From Paraburkholderia acidisoli (GTDB taxonomy: Bacteria > Pseudomonadota > Gammaproteobacteria > Burkholderiales > Burkholderiaceae): a DNA stretch of 64,000 bases. The notes below the pieces were generated by a model. The model worked only from the letters and a program-made list of their open reading frames with translations. It made no database searches and had not been told where the DNA came from. The DNA lies in contig NZ_CP046914.1 of assembly GCF_009789675.1 (NCBI RefSeq), forward strand, positions 1,116,001-1,180,000. Direction: 5' to 3'. This document shows positions 8,208-17,614 of this stretch, in pieces; position 1 is the stretch's first letter, and the number at the start of each line of letters is the position of its first letter. The position numbers and the translations under genes are program-made.

Positions 8208-8669
8208 TCACACGTCCTGCCGATACATCACGAAGCCCGGCTTCACCGCCACGTCGTCGTAAAGACGCATGGCCGTGTGATTGCTTTCGTGCGTGTGCCA
8301 GTACACGCGCGCCGAGTTCGACGCTTTGGCGTGCGCATAGACGGCCTCGATCAACGCGCGCCCGACGCCCTGGCCGCGCGCGTCCTCAGCGGTGAAGAGA
8401 TCCTGCAAATAGCAGATCGGCCCGTCGAGCAGCGTGTGGCGGTGATAAATGAAATGCACGAGACCGAGCAGGCGGCCGCCGCGTTCCGCGACCTGCGCAT
8501 GCATGGGTTCGTAGCCGTCGAAGAAACGCGACCACGTGATCCGCGTGATGGGTTCGGGCAACGCGGTGGCGTCGAAGCGTCCGTAGAAGCGGTTGTAGCC
8601 GTCCCAGAGCGGACGCCATGCGTCGTAGTCGGCGGGGGTGACGGCGCGTACGGTGAGCGCTTCGGTCAT
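8208..8669 (-). CDS. GNAT-family N-acetyltransferase
   Basis: A 153-residue GNAT enzyme. The acetyl-CoA pyrophosphate loop (motif A) reads ARGQGVGRALIEAVYAHA, preceded by the beta-4 strand ICYLQDLFTAED; motif B ends SNHTAMRLYDDVAVKPGFV. The N-terminal part, VTPADYDAWRPLWDGYNRFYG, is typical of the spermidine/diamine-like and amino-acid acetylating GNATs, but the acceptor cannot be decided. CAGGAG lies 8 bp before the ATG. It is divergent from the MocR regulator at 8789, so regulation of this gene by that protein is possible. Confidence 0.85.
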   Translation of the reverse strand: MTEALTVRAVTPADYDAWRPLWDGYNRFYGRFDATALPEPITRITWSRFFDGYEPMHAQVAERGGRLLGLVHFIYHRHTLLDGPICYLQDLFTAEDARGQGVGRALIEAVYAHAKASNSARVYWHTHESNHTAMRLYDDVAVKPGFVMYRQDV

Positions 8670-8788
8670 GGCAGTCTCCTGGCGGTGTTGATGAAGAGGA
8701 TGCGGTAACGCATAACGGTGTCGAAGCGTAAGGGATCTGTGGCACCATTGTTAGCCCCACCAAAACCACGAAACATGGAGCCACGAGC

Positions 8789-10330
8789 TTGGACTACGCG
8801 TTGATGATGGCCGCCTACGCGGAGCGCGCCGTGCGCAAGCTCACGCAGCAGGATTTGCTGTACGAGAGCCTGCGCCGCGCGATTCTCGACGGCGATATCG
8901 GTTGCGGCACGCGGCTCGCTTCGAGCCGTGCGCTCGCGGAGCAACTGGGCATTGCGCGCAATTCGGTGCTCTATGCGTACGAGCGTCTGGTGGAAGAGGG
9001 TTTCGTGAGCGCAACGCGGCATGGCTCCGTTGTCAATGCCGTCAAGTTGGCGACCGGCGCGACCGGCACGAACGGCACGATGCACAGGATTCGCACGGTT
9101 GGCGCGGACCCGGCCAATGGTGCGTCGTCGCGCGAACCGAAGCCCCCGCCGCACGAGGCCGAGGCGCCCTTGCTTTCGCGTCGCGCTCGCGCGCTGCCGC
9201 CGCGCCGCCCGAGTCACGCGGGCCCCACGGCGCTGCGTCCCGGCACGCCCGCGCTCGATGCGTTCCCGCTCGCGCAGTGGCGCAGTGCCGTCGAGCGGGC
9301 GTCGCGCGACGTGCGCGCAAGCGATCTCGGCTACGGCGACAGCGCGGGCCTGCCGGAATTGCGCCAGGCCATCGCGCAGTACGTGCGCGTCTCGCGCGGC
9401 GTGCGCTGCCAGCCTGAGCAGGTGTTCGTCACCGACGGCACGCAAACGAGCCTCGACCTTTGTGCGCGTTTGTTCGCGGACGCGGGCGAACGCGTGTGGA
9501 TCGAGAACCCCGGTTACCTGGGCGCGCGGGTGGCGTTCGCGGCGGCGGCGCTGCAACTCGTGCCCATTGCCGTGGATGCCGCGGGCATGGCCGCGAGCGC
9601 GCAAGACTGGCAAACGCAGCCGCCGCGCCTCGTCTATCTCACGCCGTCGCATCAGTATCCGCTCGGTTGCGTATTGAGCCTCGAGCGGCGGCTTGCCATG
9701 CTCGACGCGGCGCGTGCATGCGGCGCGTGGATCGTGGAAGACGACTACGACAGCGAGTTGCGCCACGACGGCCCGCCGCTGCCCTCGATCCAGGGTCTCG
9801 CCGACGACGCCCCCGTGATCTATCTCGGCACCTTCAGCAAGACGCTGTTTCCCGCGTTGCGGCTCGGCTTCATGATCGTGCCGCCCGGCGTGGCCGCGCA
9901 GATCGCGACCGCGCATCGCACACTCGCGCGCCAGGGGCGCGTGACCGAACAGCTCGCGCTGGCGGACTTCATCGAAAGCGGCCGTTACGCGCGCCATTTG
10001 CGGCGCATGCGCAAGCTCTACGAAGAACGTCGCGACGGCCTCGTGGCCGCCATCGGCAAACATCTACAAGGAATCCTGACTATTTCCGCCGACGCGGGCG
10101 GCATGCATTTGAGCGTGCGCCTCGACGCGCCGCTGGCCGATGTCGACGTGAGCCACGCCGCGCGCGCGCACGGTCTGTTTCTTTCACCGCTGAGCGCGTT
10201 TTGCATGGATGCCGCCGCCGCGCATTACAACGGCTTTTTGCTCGGCTATGCGGAAACCTCGCCCGCCGCCGCCGACACGCTGATGCAGACACTCGCGCGC
10301 GTGGTGCACGAGTGTCTGCGGGCGCAGTGA
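8789..10330 (+). CDS. MocR/PdxR-type regulator (GntR HTH fused to PLP aminotransferase fold)
   Basis: A 513-residue regulator with an N-terminal GntR winged helix (about residues 15-85: LLYESLRRAIL ... LGIARNSVLYAYERL) and a fold-type-I aminotransferase domain (about 140-505). The PLP-binding lysine is Lys351 in TFSKTLFPALR and the phosphate/ring contacts include VEDDYDSELR. MocR proteins sense PLP or an amino-acid adduct; PdxR controls vitamin B6 synthesis and GabR controls GABA use. No pdxST or gabDT genes are nearby. The TTG at 8789 is chosen because GGAG lies 8 bp upstream; ATG codons follow 15 and 18 bp later. Likely targets are the divergent GNAT gene or the convergent aldo/keto reductase. 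Confidence 0.88.
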   Translation: MDYALMMAAYAERAVRKLTQQDLLYESLRRAILDGDIGCGTRLASSRALAEQLGIARNSVLYAYERLVEEGFVSATRHGSVVNAVKLATGATGTNGTMHRIRTVGADPANGASSREPKPPPHEAEAPLLSRRARALPPRRPSHAGPTALRPGTPALDAFPLAQWRSAVERASRDVRASDLGYGDSAGLPELRQAIAQYVRVSRGVRCQPEQVFVTDGTQTSLDLCARLFADAGERVWIENPGYLGARVAFAAAALQLVPIAVDAAGMAASAQDWQTQPPRLVYLTPSHQYPLGCVLSLERRLAMLDAARACGAWIVEDDYDSELRHDGPPLPSIQGLADDAPVIYLGTFSKTLFPALRLGFMIVPPGVAAQIATAHRTLARQGRVTEQLALADFIESGRYARHLRRMRKLYEERRDGLVAAIGKHLQGILTISADAGGMHLSVRLDAPLADVDVSHAARAHGLFLSPLSAFCMDAAAAHYNGFLLGYAETSPAAADTLMQTLARVVHECLRAQ

Positions 10331-10331
10331 C

Positions 10332-11306
10332 TTACTTGTGTCCCGCGACGGCGTGCGGCAGATACGGCGACTCGAGCGCCTTGATCTCTTCTTCGGTGAG
10401 CTTGATCGAGAGCGCGGCCACGGCGTCTTCGAGATGCTTGGGCTTCGAAGCACCGATGATCGGCGAGGTGATCACGGGCTTGTTCAGCAGCCACGCGAGC
10501 GCGATTTGCGCGCGTGAGACGCCGCGTGCGTTCGCAATGTTCGCCACGGCCTCGATAATCGCGCGGTCGGCGTCGGCGCCATAGAGCGTCTTGCCGAACG
10601 TGTCGCTTTCCTCGCGCTCGCTGGTGGCGTTGTAGTCACGCGTGAGACGGCCGCGCGCGAGCGGGCTCCACGGCATCACGGCCACGCCTTGATCCGCGCA
10701 CAGCGGCAGCATTTCGCGTTCTTCCTCGCGATACAGCAGGTTCACGTGATCCTGCATGCTGACGAACTCGGTCCAGCCATGTTCGCGCGACGTGTAGAGC
10801 GCCTTGCTGAACTGCCACGCGTACATGGACGAAGCGCCGATATAGCGCGCCTTACCCGCCTTCACGACATCGTTCAGCGCTTCCAGCGTTTCCTCGATGG
10901 GCACGTTGTAGTCCCAGCGGTGAATCTGGTAGAGGTCGACGTAGTCGGTGCCGAGGCGCTTCAGGCTGTTGTCGATTTCGGCAAAAATGGCCTTGCGCGA
11001 CAAGCCCTGACCGTTCGGGCCCGGACGCATGCGGTTGAAGACCTTGGTGGCGAGCACGACGTCGTCGCGCTTCACGAAGTCGCGCAGCGCGCGGCCCACG
11101 ATTTCTTCGGAGGTGCCGTCCGAATACGTGTTCGCGGTGTCGAAGAAGTTGATGCCGGCATCGAGCGCCTGGCGGATCAGCGGACGGCTCGCGTCTTCAT
11201 TGAGCGTCCACGGGTGCGTGCCGCGCTCGGGCACGCCGTAGGTCATGCAGCCGAGACAAAGGCGCGAAACTTCCAGCCCTGTCGAGCCGAACCTGACGTA
11301 GTCCAT
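10332..11306 (-). CDS. Aldo/keto reductase
   Basis: A 324-residue NADPH-dependent oxidoreductase with a TIM barrel. The catalytic tetrad is visible: Asp and Tyr in FFDTANTYSDG, Lys in VLATKVF and His in YQIHRWD. The start MDYVRFGSTGLEVSRLCLGC and the ending of the barrel (SPIIGASKPKHLEDAV, binding the NADP phosphate) match the AKR family of YghZ/YajO/potassium-channel-beta-like enzymes. AGGAGCA precedes the ATG. Its stop codon lies 1 bp from the MocR stop, so the two genes are tail to tail. Substrate unknown; carbonyl detoxification is typical. Confidence 0.9.
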   Translation of the reverse strand: MDYVRFGSTGLEVSRLCLGCMTYGVPERGTHPWTLNEDASRPLIRQALDAGINFFDTANTYSDGTSEEIVGRALRDFVKRDDVVLATKVFNRMRPGPNGQGLSRKAIFAEIDNSLKRLGTDYVDLYQIHRWDYNVPIEETLEALNDVVKAGKARYIGASSMYAWQFSKALYTSREHGWTEFVSMQDHVNLLYREEEREMLPLCADQGVAVMPWSPLARGRLTRDYNATSEREESDTFGKTLYGADADRAIIEAVANIANARGVSRAQIALAWLLNKPVITSPIIGASKPKHLEDAVAALSIKLTEEEIKALESPYLPHAVAGHK

Positions 11307-11443
11307 TGCTGTTGCTCCTTGCGGTTGGCCAAGTGTTTAGCCGATTGAAAGCAACGCGGCGCGCATGGCGCGCGCCGCGAACTTTCGCAAGGGTATAACA
11401 GCGCGGCCTTTCGTGCAGGCCGCCATCGCTTGCCGCGCGCCGC

Positions 11444-12748
11444 TCAGAACATCTCCATCACGCGGTGATACAGCATGCCGATCTCGAGCGCGGGCCGCCG
11501 CCATGCCGGGCCGAACGGAAAGCGCGCGTGACGCAGCTTCGCGAACAGGTCGAACGCGGCGTGTTCGCCGGCGATGGCCTGCGCCACCACGCGCCCGGCA
11601 ATGCCCGTGAGCGCCACGCCGTGACCGGAAAAGCCCTGCACGTAGAAGTAGTTCGGATCGACGGCGCCGAAGTCGGGGGCGCGATTGCGCGTGACGTCGA
11701 CGAAACCGCCCCACGCGTATTCCACGCGTGCGTGCCCGAGTTGCGGGAACACGCCGGTCATGCGCGCCTGCATCGCGGCGGCGAGTTGGTCGGGCGCCGC
11801 GCTGGTGGAGTCGGCGCGGCCGCCGAACAGCATGCGGTCGTCGGCGGAAACGCGGAAGTAGTCGAGAAAGAAGTTGTTGTCGCACACGGCAGAACGTTGC
11901 GCGATCAACGAGTTGGCCAGGTCCCGGCCGAGCGGTTCCGTGGCGATGATGTACGAGGCGATGGGCGCGATGCGCGCGGCCACGGCTTCGGGCAGCACGC
12001 CGCCGGGCGCGGCGTTGCAACACGACACCACGAAGCGGCAGCGCACTTCGCCGTGCGCCGTCTTCACGACGGGTTGCGCGCCGCGCACGACTTCGGTGGC
12101 GCGGGAATGCGCGAACAGGCGGGCGCCTTCGCGGCGTGCGGCATCGGCGAGACCCAGGCAGTATTTGAGCGGATGCAGGTGTCCGGAGACAGGATCGAAC
12201 ACGCCCGCGATGTAGCGCTGCGAGGCCACGTGCGCACGCGTGGCGTCGGTGTCGAGCCACTCGAGGCGGTCGTAGCCCCAACGCTTGTGCGCGGCATCCA
12301 TCCACGCGCGCAGGTCGGGCACGCGTTTCGGTCTGGTTGCCACGGTCACGTAGCCCGGCGTGAAATCGCAGTCGATGCCGTAACGCGCAATGCGCTCGCG
12401 CACGAGGTTCACGCCTTCGACCGACAACGCCCAGGCCGCACGAATGCCGCGCGCGCCGAGCTGCTGTTCGAGCACGTCGTCTTTCGCGAAACCCACCAGC
12501 GTCTGGCCGCCGTTGCGGCCCGAGGCGCCCCAGCCCGGCCGATGCGCGTCGAGCACGACCACCGACATGCCGCGCGCGCGGCATTCCAGCGCGACCGAGA
12601 GCCCGGCGAAGCCCGCGCCGATCACGCACACGTCGGCGTCGAGCGTGCCTTCGAGCACGGGGTCGTCGGCGGCGGGGCGCGTGGCGGTGGCTTCGTAGTA
12701 CGAGTGGCGGGCGAGGGCGTCCGCCTGGGCGTCGAGGTCGAGTGTCAT
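11444..12748 (-). CDS. puuB: Gamma-glutamylputrescine oxidoreductase-like flavoprotein (second PuuB copy)
   Basis: A 434-residue FAD amine oxidase of the DAO family. The dinucleotide-binding motif is CVIGAGFAGLSVAL near residue 40, the flavin contact is GWGASGRNGGQT, and the C-terminal FAD site is VQGFSGHGVALTGIAGRV. In E. coli PuuB oxidises gamma-glutamylputrescine to the aldehyde, giving H2O2 and ammonia. The start ATG at 12748 overlaps the stop of the neighbouring homologue by one base (TGATG), implying translational coupling. It is clearly homologous to its neighbour but distinct enough (N-terminus MTLDLDAQADALARHSYYEA) that the two may differ in substrate. Confidence 0.85.
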   Translation of the reverse strand: MTLDLDAQADALARHSYYEATATRPAADDPVLEGTLDADVCVIGAGFAGLSVALECRARGMSVVVLDAHRPGWGASGRNGGQTLVGFAKDDVLEQQLGARGIRAAWALSVEGVNLVRERIARYGIDCDFTPGYVTVATRPKRVPDLRAWMDAAHKRWGYDRLEWLDTDATRAHVASQRYIAGVFDPVSGHLHPLKYCLGLADAARREGARLFAHSRATEVVRGAQPVVKTAHGEVRCRFVVSCCNAAPGGVLPEAVAARIAPIASYIIATEPLGRDLANSLIAQRSAVCDNNFFLDYFRVSADDRMLFGGRADSTSAAPDQLAAAMQARMTGVFPQLGHARVEYAWGGFVDVTRNRAPDFGAVDPNYFYVQGFSGHGVALTGIAGRVVAQAIAGEHAAFDLFAKLRHARFPFGPAWRRPALEIGMLYHRVMEMF

Positions 12749-14040
12749 CAAAGCAGATCCTTCATTCGATACCACGCCATCGCGAGGACGAGCGCAGGGG
12801 TACGCAGTGTAGCGCCGCCGGGGAAATCGCGGTGACGGATCTTGCCGAACAGATCGAAGCGCGCGGCCTGGCCGTGGATGGCTTCGGCGATCAACTGGCC
12901 CGCGAGCCCCGTGGTGTTCACGCCGTGGCCGGAGAAGCCTTGCGCGAAATACACGTTGGGCGAGAGGCGGCCGAAATGCGGCGCGCGATTCATGGTGATG
13001 TCGACGTAGCCGCCCCATGCGTAATCGATCTGGACGTCGGCGAGTTGCGGAAACGTCTTCAGCATGTCGCGGCGCATGGCCGCGCCGAGGTCGGGCGGCG
13101 CGAAAGTGGAATAACTCACTTTGCCGCCCCACAGCAAACGCGTGTCGGGTGCAGGCCGGAAGTAGTCGAGCACGAAGCGGCTGTCGCACACGGCCGCCTG
13201 CGCGGGCATGAGTTCGCTCATGCGTTGCGCGCCGAGCGGTTTCGTGGCGATCACGTAGGTGCCCACGGGCATGATCTTGCGGGCGAGCGCGGGCGCGAGA
13301 TCGCCTACGAAGGTGTTGCACGCGAGCACGACGAACTTCGCACGCACGTTGCCGCGCGCGGTTTCGACGACGTGCGCGCCACGCGCCTCGCGCAAGCGCG
13401 TGACCGGCGAGTTCTCGTAGATGCACACGCCCGCAGCGCTCGCGGCACGCGCGAGCCCGAGCGTGTAGTTGAGCGGATGCAGGTGGCCGCTATCGGGATC
13501 GTAGAGGCCGCCGGGATAGCGCGCGGATTGCACGAACTCGCGCACGCCTTCGCCATCGACATAACGGAAGCCGTGATAGCCGAAGCGTCGCGCGGCCTCG
13601 TCGCGCCATTGCTGTAACGCATGCGTGTCGCGTGGCTTGTTCGCGGCGGTGAAATAGCCTTCGGTCAAGGCGCAGTCGATCCGATGCTGTGCCACGCGGC
13701 GCTTCACGATCTCGAGCGTTTCCTGGCCCATGCCCCACATCAGACGCACGTCGGCTTCCGGCATGTATTGCGCGAACGTGTCCATGCCGCAGGCAAAGCC
13801 ACCGATCAATTGCCCGCCGTTGCGCCCGCTCGCGGCCCATCCCACGCGCGATGCTTCGATCAGGACAACGGAATAACCGCGCTCGGCGAGATTGAGCGCG
13901 GCCGATACGCCGGTTAGCCCCGCGCCGATCACGCAGACATCGGCGTGCTGCGAGCCTTCGAGCGCGGAATGCGGCGTGGTGTCGTTGACGGTGGCCGCGT
14001 ACCACGAAGGCGCGTGCGGTTGATTCGCGAATTTGAGCAT
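12748..14040 (-). CDS. puuB: Gamma-glutamylputrescine oxidoreductase (first PuuB copy)
   Basis: A 430-residue FAD-dependent oxidase with N-terminal PSWYAATVND, typical of PuuB, FAD motif CVIGAGLTGVSAALNL, GWAASGRNGGQL and C-terminal FAQGFSGHGVNTTGLAGQL. Second step of the Puu pathway: gamma-Glu-putrescine to gamma-Glu-aminobutyraldehyde. The start is uncertain: ATG at 14040 (MLKFANQPH, usual PuuB length) or GTG at 14064; neither has a strong ribosome site. It follows the DUF3138 porin gene by about 55 bp and overlaps the second PuuB copy downstream. Confidence 0.88.
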   Translation of the reverse strand: MLKFANQPHAPSWYAATVNDTTPHSALEGSQHADVCVIGAGLTGVSAALNLAERGYSVVLIEASRVGWAASGRNGGQLIGGFACGMDTFAQYMPEADVRLMWGMGQETLEIVKRRVAQHRIDCALTEGYFTAANKPRDTHALQQWRDEAARRFGYHGFRYVDGEGVREFVQSARYPGGLYDPDSGHLHPLNYTLGLARAASAAGVCIYENSPVTRLREARGAHVVETARGNVRAKFVVLACNTFVGDLAPALARKIMPVGTYVIATKPLGAQRMSELMPAQAAVCDSRFVLDYFRPAPDTRLLWGGKVSYSTFAPPDLGAAMRRDMLKTFPQLADVQIDYAWGGYVDITMNRAPHFGRLSPNVYFAQGFSGHGVNTTGLAGQLIAEAIHGQAARFDLFGKIRHRDFPGGATLRTPALVLAMAWYRMKDLL

Positions 14041-14095
14041 AGAGAAAGCGCGGCGGGTGGCCACTGAACGACGCGGGTCGCCCGCCGTCGCGCTG

Positions 14096-15685
14096 TTAGA
14101 ACGAGTAGATGAACTGCGCGCCGAGCAGATCGTTGCTCTTGCTGTACGAGCCGTCGTTGCGCAGGAATACGCGCTGCGAGGACCAGTCGTGGCGATATTC
14201 GACCTTCACTGTGATCGCCTGCGTGGGGTAGAACAGCAGATCGAGCGCCACGTCCTGACGCACCGCGCCCTTGCACTCGAAGCCGTAACCGCCGCCCGCC
14301 TGCGAATTCGCGAGGCAATCCGCGCCAATGCCGAAACCGTTGTACGGGTCCATGCCGTTCGAATTCAACGCGACGCCGCCGCCACCGCCGCCGTTCTTCG
14401 TGTCGGCGAGCAGGTCGTAACGCAGCGTCGCGCCCATGCGGCCGACCACCGGCGCGTTGAACTTGCGATGCGCGAGCAGCGAGAAGCCGTACCACTGCGC
14501 GTTGCCGCCGTTGAATGCGGCGCGCTGCTGCTGGCCGTAATCGAGTTCGGCGTTGTATTGAATGTCGGCGAGCGTGTAGGTCGCGTCGAGTTCGCCGAAC
14601 AGGAAGTAGCCGCCCGAGCTCGCCGCCTGGCCGCCCACGCCATAGGTCGTCGTGCCCGAGGTGGCGTCGAACGCGCTTGGCAGCGTTTGACGCCCGACGT
14701 TGACCGAGCCGCCGATATCGAGCGCGCTCGACATCGTGTAGTCCGCGCGTGCCGTGAAGGTCGGGATCTTGTTGCTCGCGGTGATCGGGTCGCCCAGCGC
14801 GTTCTGGCCGGTTTGCGTGGTCGCGCCATAGGTGCGGTACTGCTCGTTGCCCACCATGAACTTGAAGGCCCACTTGCTGCCGTCGGGCGTGTAGTTCCAG
14901 CCCACGCCCACGTAGCTGCCCGGGTCCGAGAAGTCGTAGAGCAGGTTGTGCGTGAGCGTGAGCATCTGGTTCGACTGCTGCACTTCGTAGCCGCCAAAGC
15001 TCGGCATCAAACCGGCGACGAACGTGCTCGTCGACGTCATCGGAATCGTGATGACCGCCGTGTTCAGGATGTTGTTGCCGATATTGCCGTGCGAGTCCTG
15101 CAGCAGCGTGATGCCGTTGCCGCGATTGGGCATGAGCGTGATTTCGGCCGAAGGCGCCATCGGGCCCACGCCGAACGTCTTCTTGATGTCGAGATAGAGA
15201 TCGCCGAACGTGCTGTTGAAGTAGTTGTAGACGCTTTCGTGATTCGCGAACAGGAACGACGAACTGCTGCCCGCGCGGTTATACAAGTAGGTGGGGTCGA
15301 GATAGCCGGTGATCGACAGACCCGCGAGCGGGCCGGTCGTGGCCGCGTCGGTGAGCGAATCCACCTTGAGTTGCTGGCTCGCGATCTGCTGCTTCATCGA
15401 GTCGACGTCGTCGTTGGTCAGGCGCGCGGGCGCCTTGCCGTAATCGGGCGAACTAATGTCGATGGCGGGCGCGGGTGCCGCCGCCGTGCCCGCGCTACTC
15501 GCCACGATTGGCGCATTCTTCCCGCCTGTTTTCGATTGTGCGATCTCGGTCTTGAGCGACTTCACCTCCTTTTGCAGCGCATTGAGCTGCGCCTGCAGGG
15601 CTTTGATCTGTTCGCTGGTCGAGTCCGCCAATGCGAGCCCAGGCAGTGCCCCGGCCACCAGCAAACAGATTAGCTTCTTCTTCAT
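14096..15685 (-). CDS. DUF3138 outer-membrane porin-like protein
   Basis: A 529-residue secreted protein with a signal peptide (MKKKLICLLVAGALPGLALA), then a heptad-patterned segment (SEQIKALQAQLNALQKEVKS, about residues 22-50) that should form a trimeric coiled coil, then a long stretch of alternating beta strands ending in an aromatic, LLGAQFIYSF, the C-terminal signature for outer-membrane insertion. I recognise it as the DUF3138 family common in Burkholderiales. Its place between the Pot permease and the PuuB genes, 42 bp from potI, suggests that it lets polyamines or conjugates across the outer membrane; this is inference from context. Confidence 0.85.
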   Translation of the reverse strand: MKKKLICLLVAGALPGLALADSTSEQIKALQAQLNALQKEVKSLKTEIAQSKTGGKNAPIVASSAGTAAAPAPAIDISSPDYGKAPARLTNDDVDSMKQQIASQQLKVDSLTDAATTGPLAGLSITGYLDPTYLYNRAGSSSSFLFANHESVYNYFNSTFGDLYLDIKKTFGVGPMAPSAEITLMPNRGNGITLLQDSHGNIGNNILNTAVITIPMTSTSTFVAGLMPSFGGYEVQQSNQMLTLTHNLLYDFSDPGSYVGVGWNYTPDGSKWAFKFMVGNEQYRTYGATTQTGQNALGDPITASNKIPTFTARADYTMSSALDIGGSVNVGRQTLPSAFDATSGTTTYGVGGQAASSGGYFLFGELDATYTLADIQYNAELDYGQQQRAAFNGGNAQWYGFSLLAHRKFNAPVVGRMGATLRYDLLADTKNGGGGGGVALNSNGMDPYNGFGIGADCLANSQAGGGYGFECKGAVRQDVALDLLFYPTQAITVKVEYRHDWSSQRVFLRNDGSYSKSNDLLGAQFIYSF

Positions 15686-15727
15686 TGGGAATTCTCCTTG
15701 TCGTTATGGCAGAGTCGTTCGAGTGGG

Positions 15728-16633
15728 TCAGGCAGCGCGTCGCCCGATCGGCGCGCCCACGGCGGTTGCGGGCGGCGTCAGGCTTTCGGCGGGGTCGGGT
15801 TGGACGAAGGCGAGTTGCATGTCGCGCATGCGCTTCTTTTCGCGTGCGCTCATCAACTGGTTCACGGCAATCACGCCGATCGTGACGGCGGTGATGAAGA
15901 GCGTGGCGAGCGCGTTCATCTCCGGATTGAGGCCCAGACGCACGCGCGAGAACACCACGAGCGGCAGCGTGGTCGAGCCCGGGCCCGAGAGGAACGCGGA
16001 GAGCACGAGGTCGTCGATCGAGAGCGTGAACGAGAGCAGCCAGCCCGAGAGCAGCGCCTGCGAGATGAGCGGCAAGGTGACGACGAAGAACACCTTGAGC
16101 GGCGTTGCGCCGAGATCGAGCGCCGCTTCTTCGAGCGACTGGTTCATCTCCTTCACGCGCGACTGCACGATGATCGCCACATACGACACGCACAGCATGA
16201 CGTGACCGATCCAGATCGTGACGATGCCGCGCCCCTTCGGCCAGCCGAGCATCTGTTCGAGCGCGACGAACAGCAGCAGCAGCGAAATGCCCTGAATGAC
16301 TTCGGGAATCACGAGCGGCGCGTTGATCATGCCCGTGTAAAGCGTGAAGCCGCGAAAGCGACCCATGCGCGCGAGCACGAAGCCCGCCCACGTGCCGATC
16401 ACCACCGAGGCGAACGCCGTCATCAAGCCGATCTTCAGCGAGAGCCACGCGGCGGAAAGCAGTTCGTCATCCTGAAGAAGCGCCGCATACCATTTGAGCG
16501 AGAAGCCCGACCATACCGTCACGAGCTTCGACTCGTTGAACGAGTACACGACGAGACTGACGATGGGGATATAGAGAAACAGAAAGCCGAACGTGAGCAC
16601 GCCGGATTGCAGGGTTCGATTGGGCTTGATCAT
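15728..16633 (-). CDS. potI: Putrescine ABC transporter permease (PotI type)
   Basis: A 301-residue inner-membrane permease with six hydrophobic helices. The EAA loop reads EEAALDLGATPLKVFFVVTLPL, which docks on the ATPase. The N-terminal FGFLFLYIPIVSLVVYSFNESKLV matches PotI/YdcV. The ATG at 16633 overlaps the potH stop by four bases (ATGA), so translation is coupled. The C-terminus carries an extra charged/proline tail after REKKRMRDMQLAF. With PotH, PotG and PotF it forms a putrescine importer. Confidence 0.9.
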   Translation of the reverse strand: MIKPNRTLQSGVLTFGFLFLYIPIVSLVVYSFNESKLVTVWSGFSLKWYAALLQDDELLSAAWLSLKIGLMTAFASVVIGTWAGFVLARMGRFRGFTLYTGMINAPLVIPEVIQGISLLLLFVALEQMLGWPKGRGIVTIWIGHVMLCVSYVAIIVQSRVKEMNQSLEEAALDLGATPLKVFFVVTLPLISQALLSGWLLSFTLSIDDLVLSAFLSGPGSTTLPLVVFSRVRLGLNPEMNALATLFITAVTIGVIAVNQLMSAREKKRMRDMQLAFVQPDPAESLTPPATAVGAPIGRRAA

Positions 16634-17601
16634 TTCGCTTCCTCCAGTTCCTTGACCTGGTAGTACTGAAAGACCGCCATCGGCACGAGCAGCAGCAACA
16701 CCATCGCCACGGTCACGGCGGAGGCCATCGGCCAGTCCATGTTGTTGAAGAACTCGTCCCACATCACGCGGCCGATCATGAGCGTGTCCGCGCCGCCCAG
16801 CAGTTCGGGAATCACGTACTCGCCCACGGCGGGAATGAACACGAGCAGGCTGCCCGCGATGATTCCGTTCTTCGAGAGCGGCAAGGTGATCTGCGTGAAT
16901 GCGACCCATGGCTTCGCGCCGAGGTCGTACGCGGCTTCGAGCAGCGTGAGATCCATCTTCACGAGATGCGCGTAGAGCGGCATTACCATGAACGGCAGAT
17001 ACGAATAGACCATGCCGATATAGACGCCCGCGTCGCTGTGATAGAGGCGCAGCGGCGAGTGAATCAGGCCAATGGCCATGAGCGCGTGATTGAGCAGGCC
17101 GTCGTCCTTGAGAATGCCGATCCACGCATATACGCGAATAAGAAACGACGTCCAGAACGGCAGCATCACGCCCATCATCAGCAAGTTGCGCGTGGCCGGA
17201 TTCGAACGCGCGATGTAGTAAGCGATGGGATAGCCGATCAACAAGCAGAAGAACGTGGAGACCGCCGCCATCTTCAGCGAGCTGATATAGGTGGCGATAT
17301 AGAGGCTGTCTTGCAGCAGGAACGCGTAGTGGCCGAGTTGCAGTGCGAAATGCACCATGCCGTCTTTCATTTCGACGAGGTTGGAGTAGGGCGGAATGCC
17401 CATCACCTGATCGGCGAAACTGATTTTCAGCACAAGCACGAACGGCAGCGCGAAGAACACGGCGAGCCACAGGAACGGCACGCCGATCACGGTCGTGCGG
17501 CCTGAAGGTACGAAGCGTCGGGCGAAGCGCGTGAGGACAGTGGCGCGCGCGGTATTCGGCGCCGTGGTGGCGCGCGGCGAAGGGGTAAGCGAGGTACTCA
17601 T
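16630..17601 (-). CDS. potH: Putrescine ABC transporter permease (PotH type)
   Basis: A 323-residue permease with a first helix at about residue 40 (PFLWLAVFFALPFVLVLKIS), a large periplasmic loop and five further helices. The EAA loop is LEAAYDLGAKPWVAFTQITL. This is the PotH/YdcU arrangement. GAGGAGG lies upstream of the ATG at 17601. It is 13 bp downstream of potG and overlaps potI by 4 bp. Confidence 0.9.
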   Translation of the reverse strand: MSTSLTPSPRATTAPNTARATVLTRFARRFVPSGRTTVIGVPFLWLAVFFALPFVLVLKISFADQVMGIPPYSNLVEMKDGMVHFALQLGHYAFLLQDSLYIATYISSLKMAAVSTFFCLLIGYPIAYYIARSNPATRNLLMMGVMLPFWTSFLIRVYAWIGILKDDGLLNHALMAIGLIHSPLRLYHSDAGVYIGMVYSYLPFMVMPLYAHLVKMDLTLLEAAYDLGAKPWVAFTQITLPLSKNGIIAGSLLVFIPAVGEYVIPELLGGADTLMIGRVMWDEFFNNMDWPMASAVTVAMVLLLLVPMAVFQYYQVKELEEAK

Positions 17602-17614
17602 TGACGTGTCCTCC

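Noticed and set aside
11444..13426. A 660-residue fusion reading upstream of the second PuuB
   Set aside because: The first 226 residues are a shifted-frame reading of the neighbouring PuuB gene; the TGATG junction and family length fix the start at 12748.
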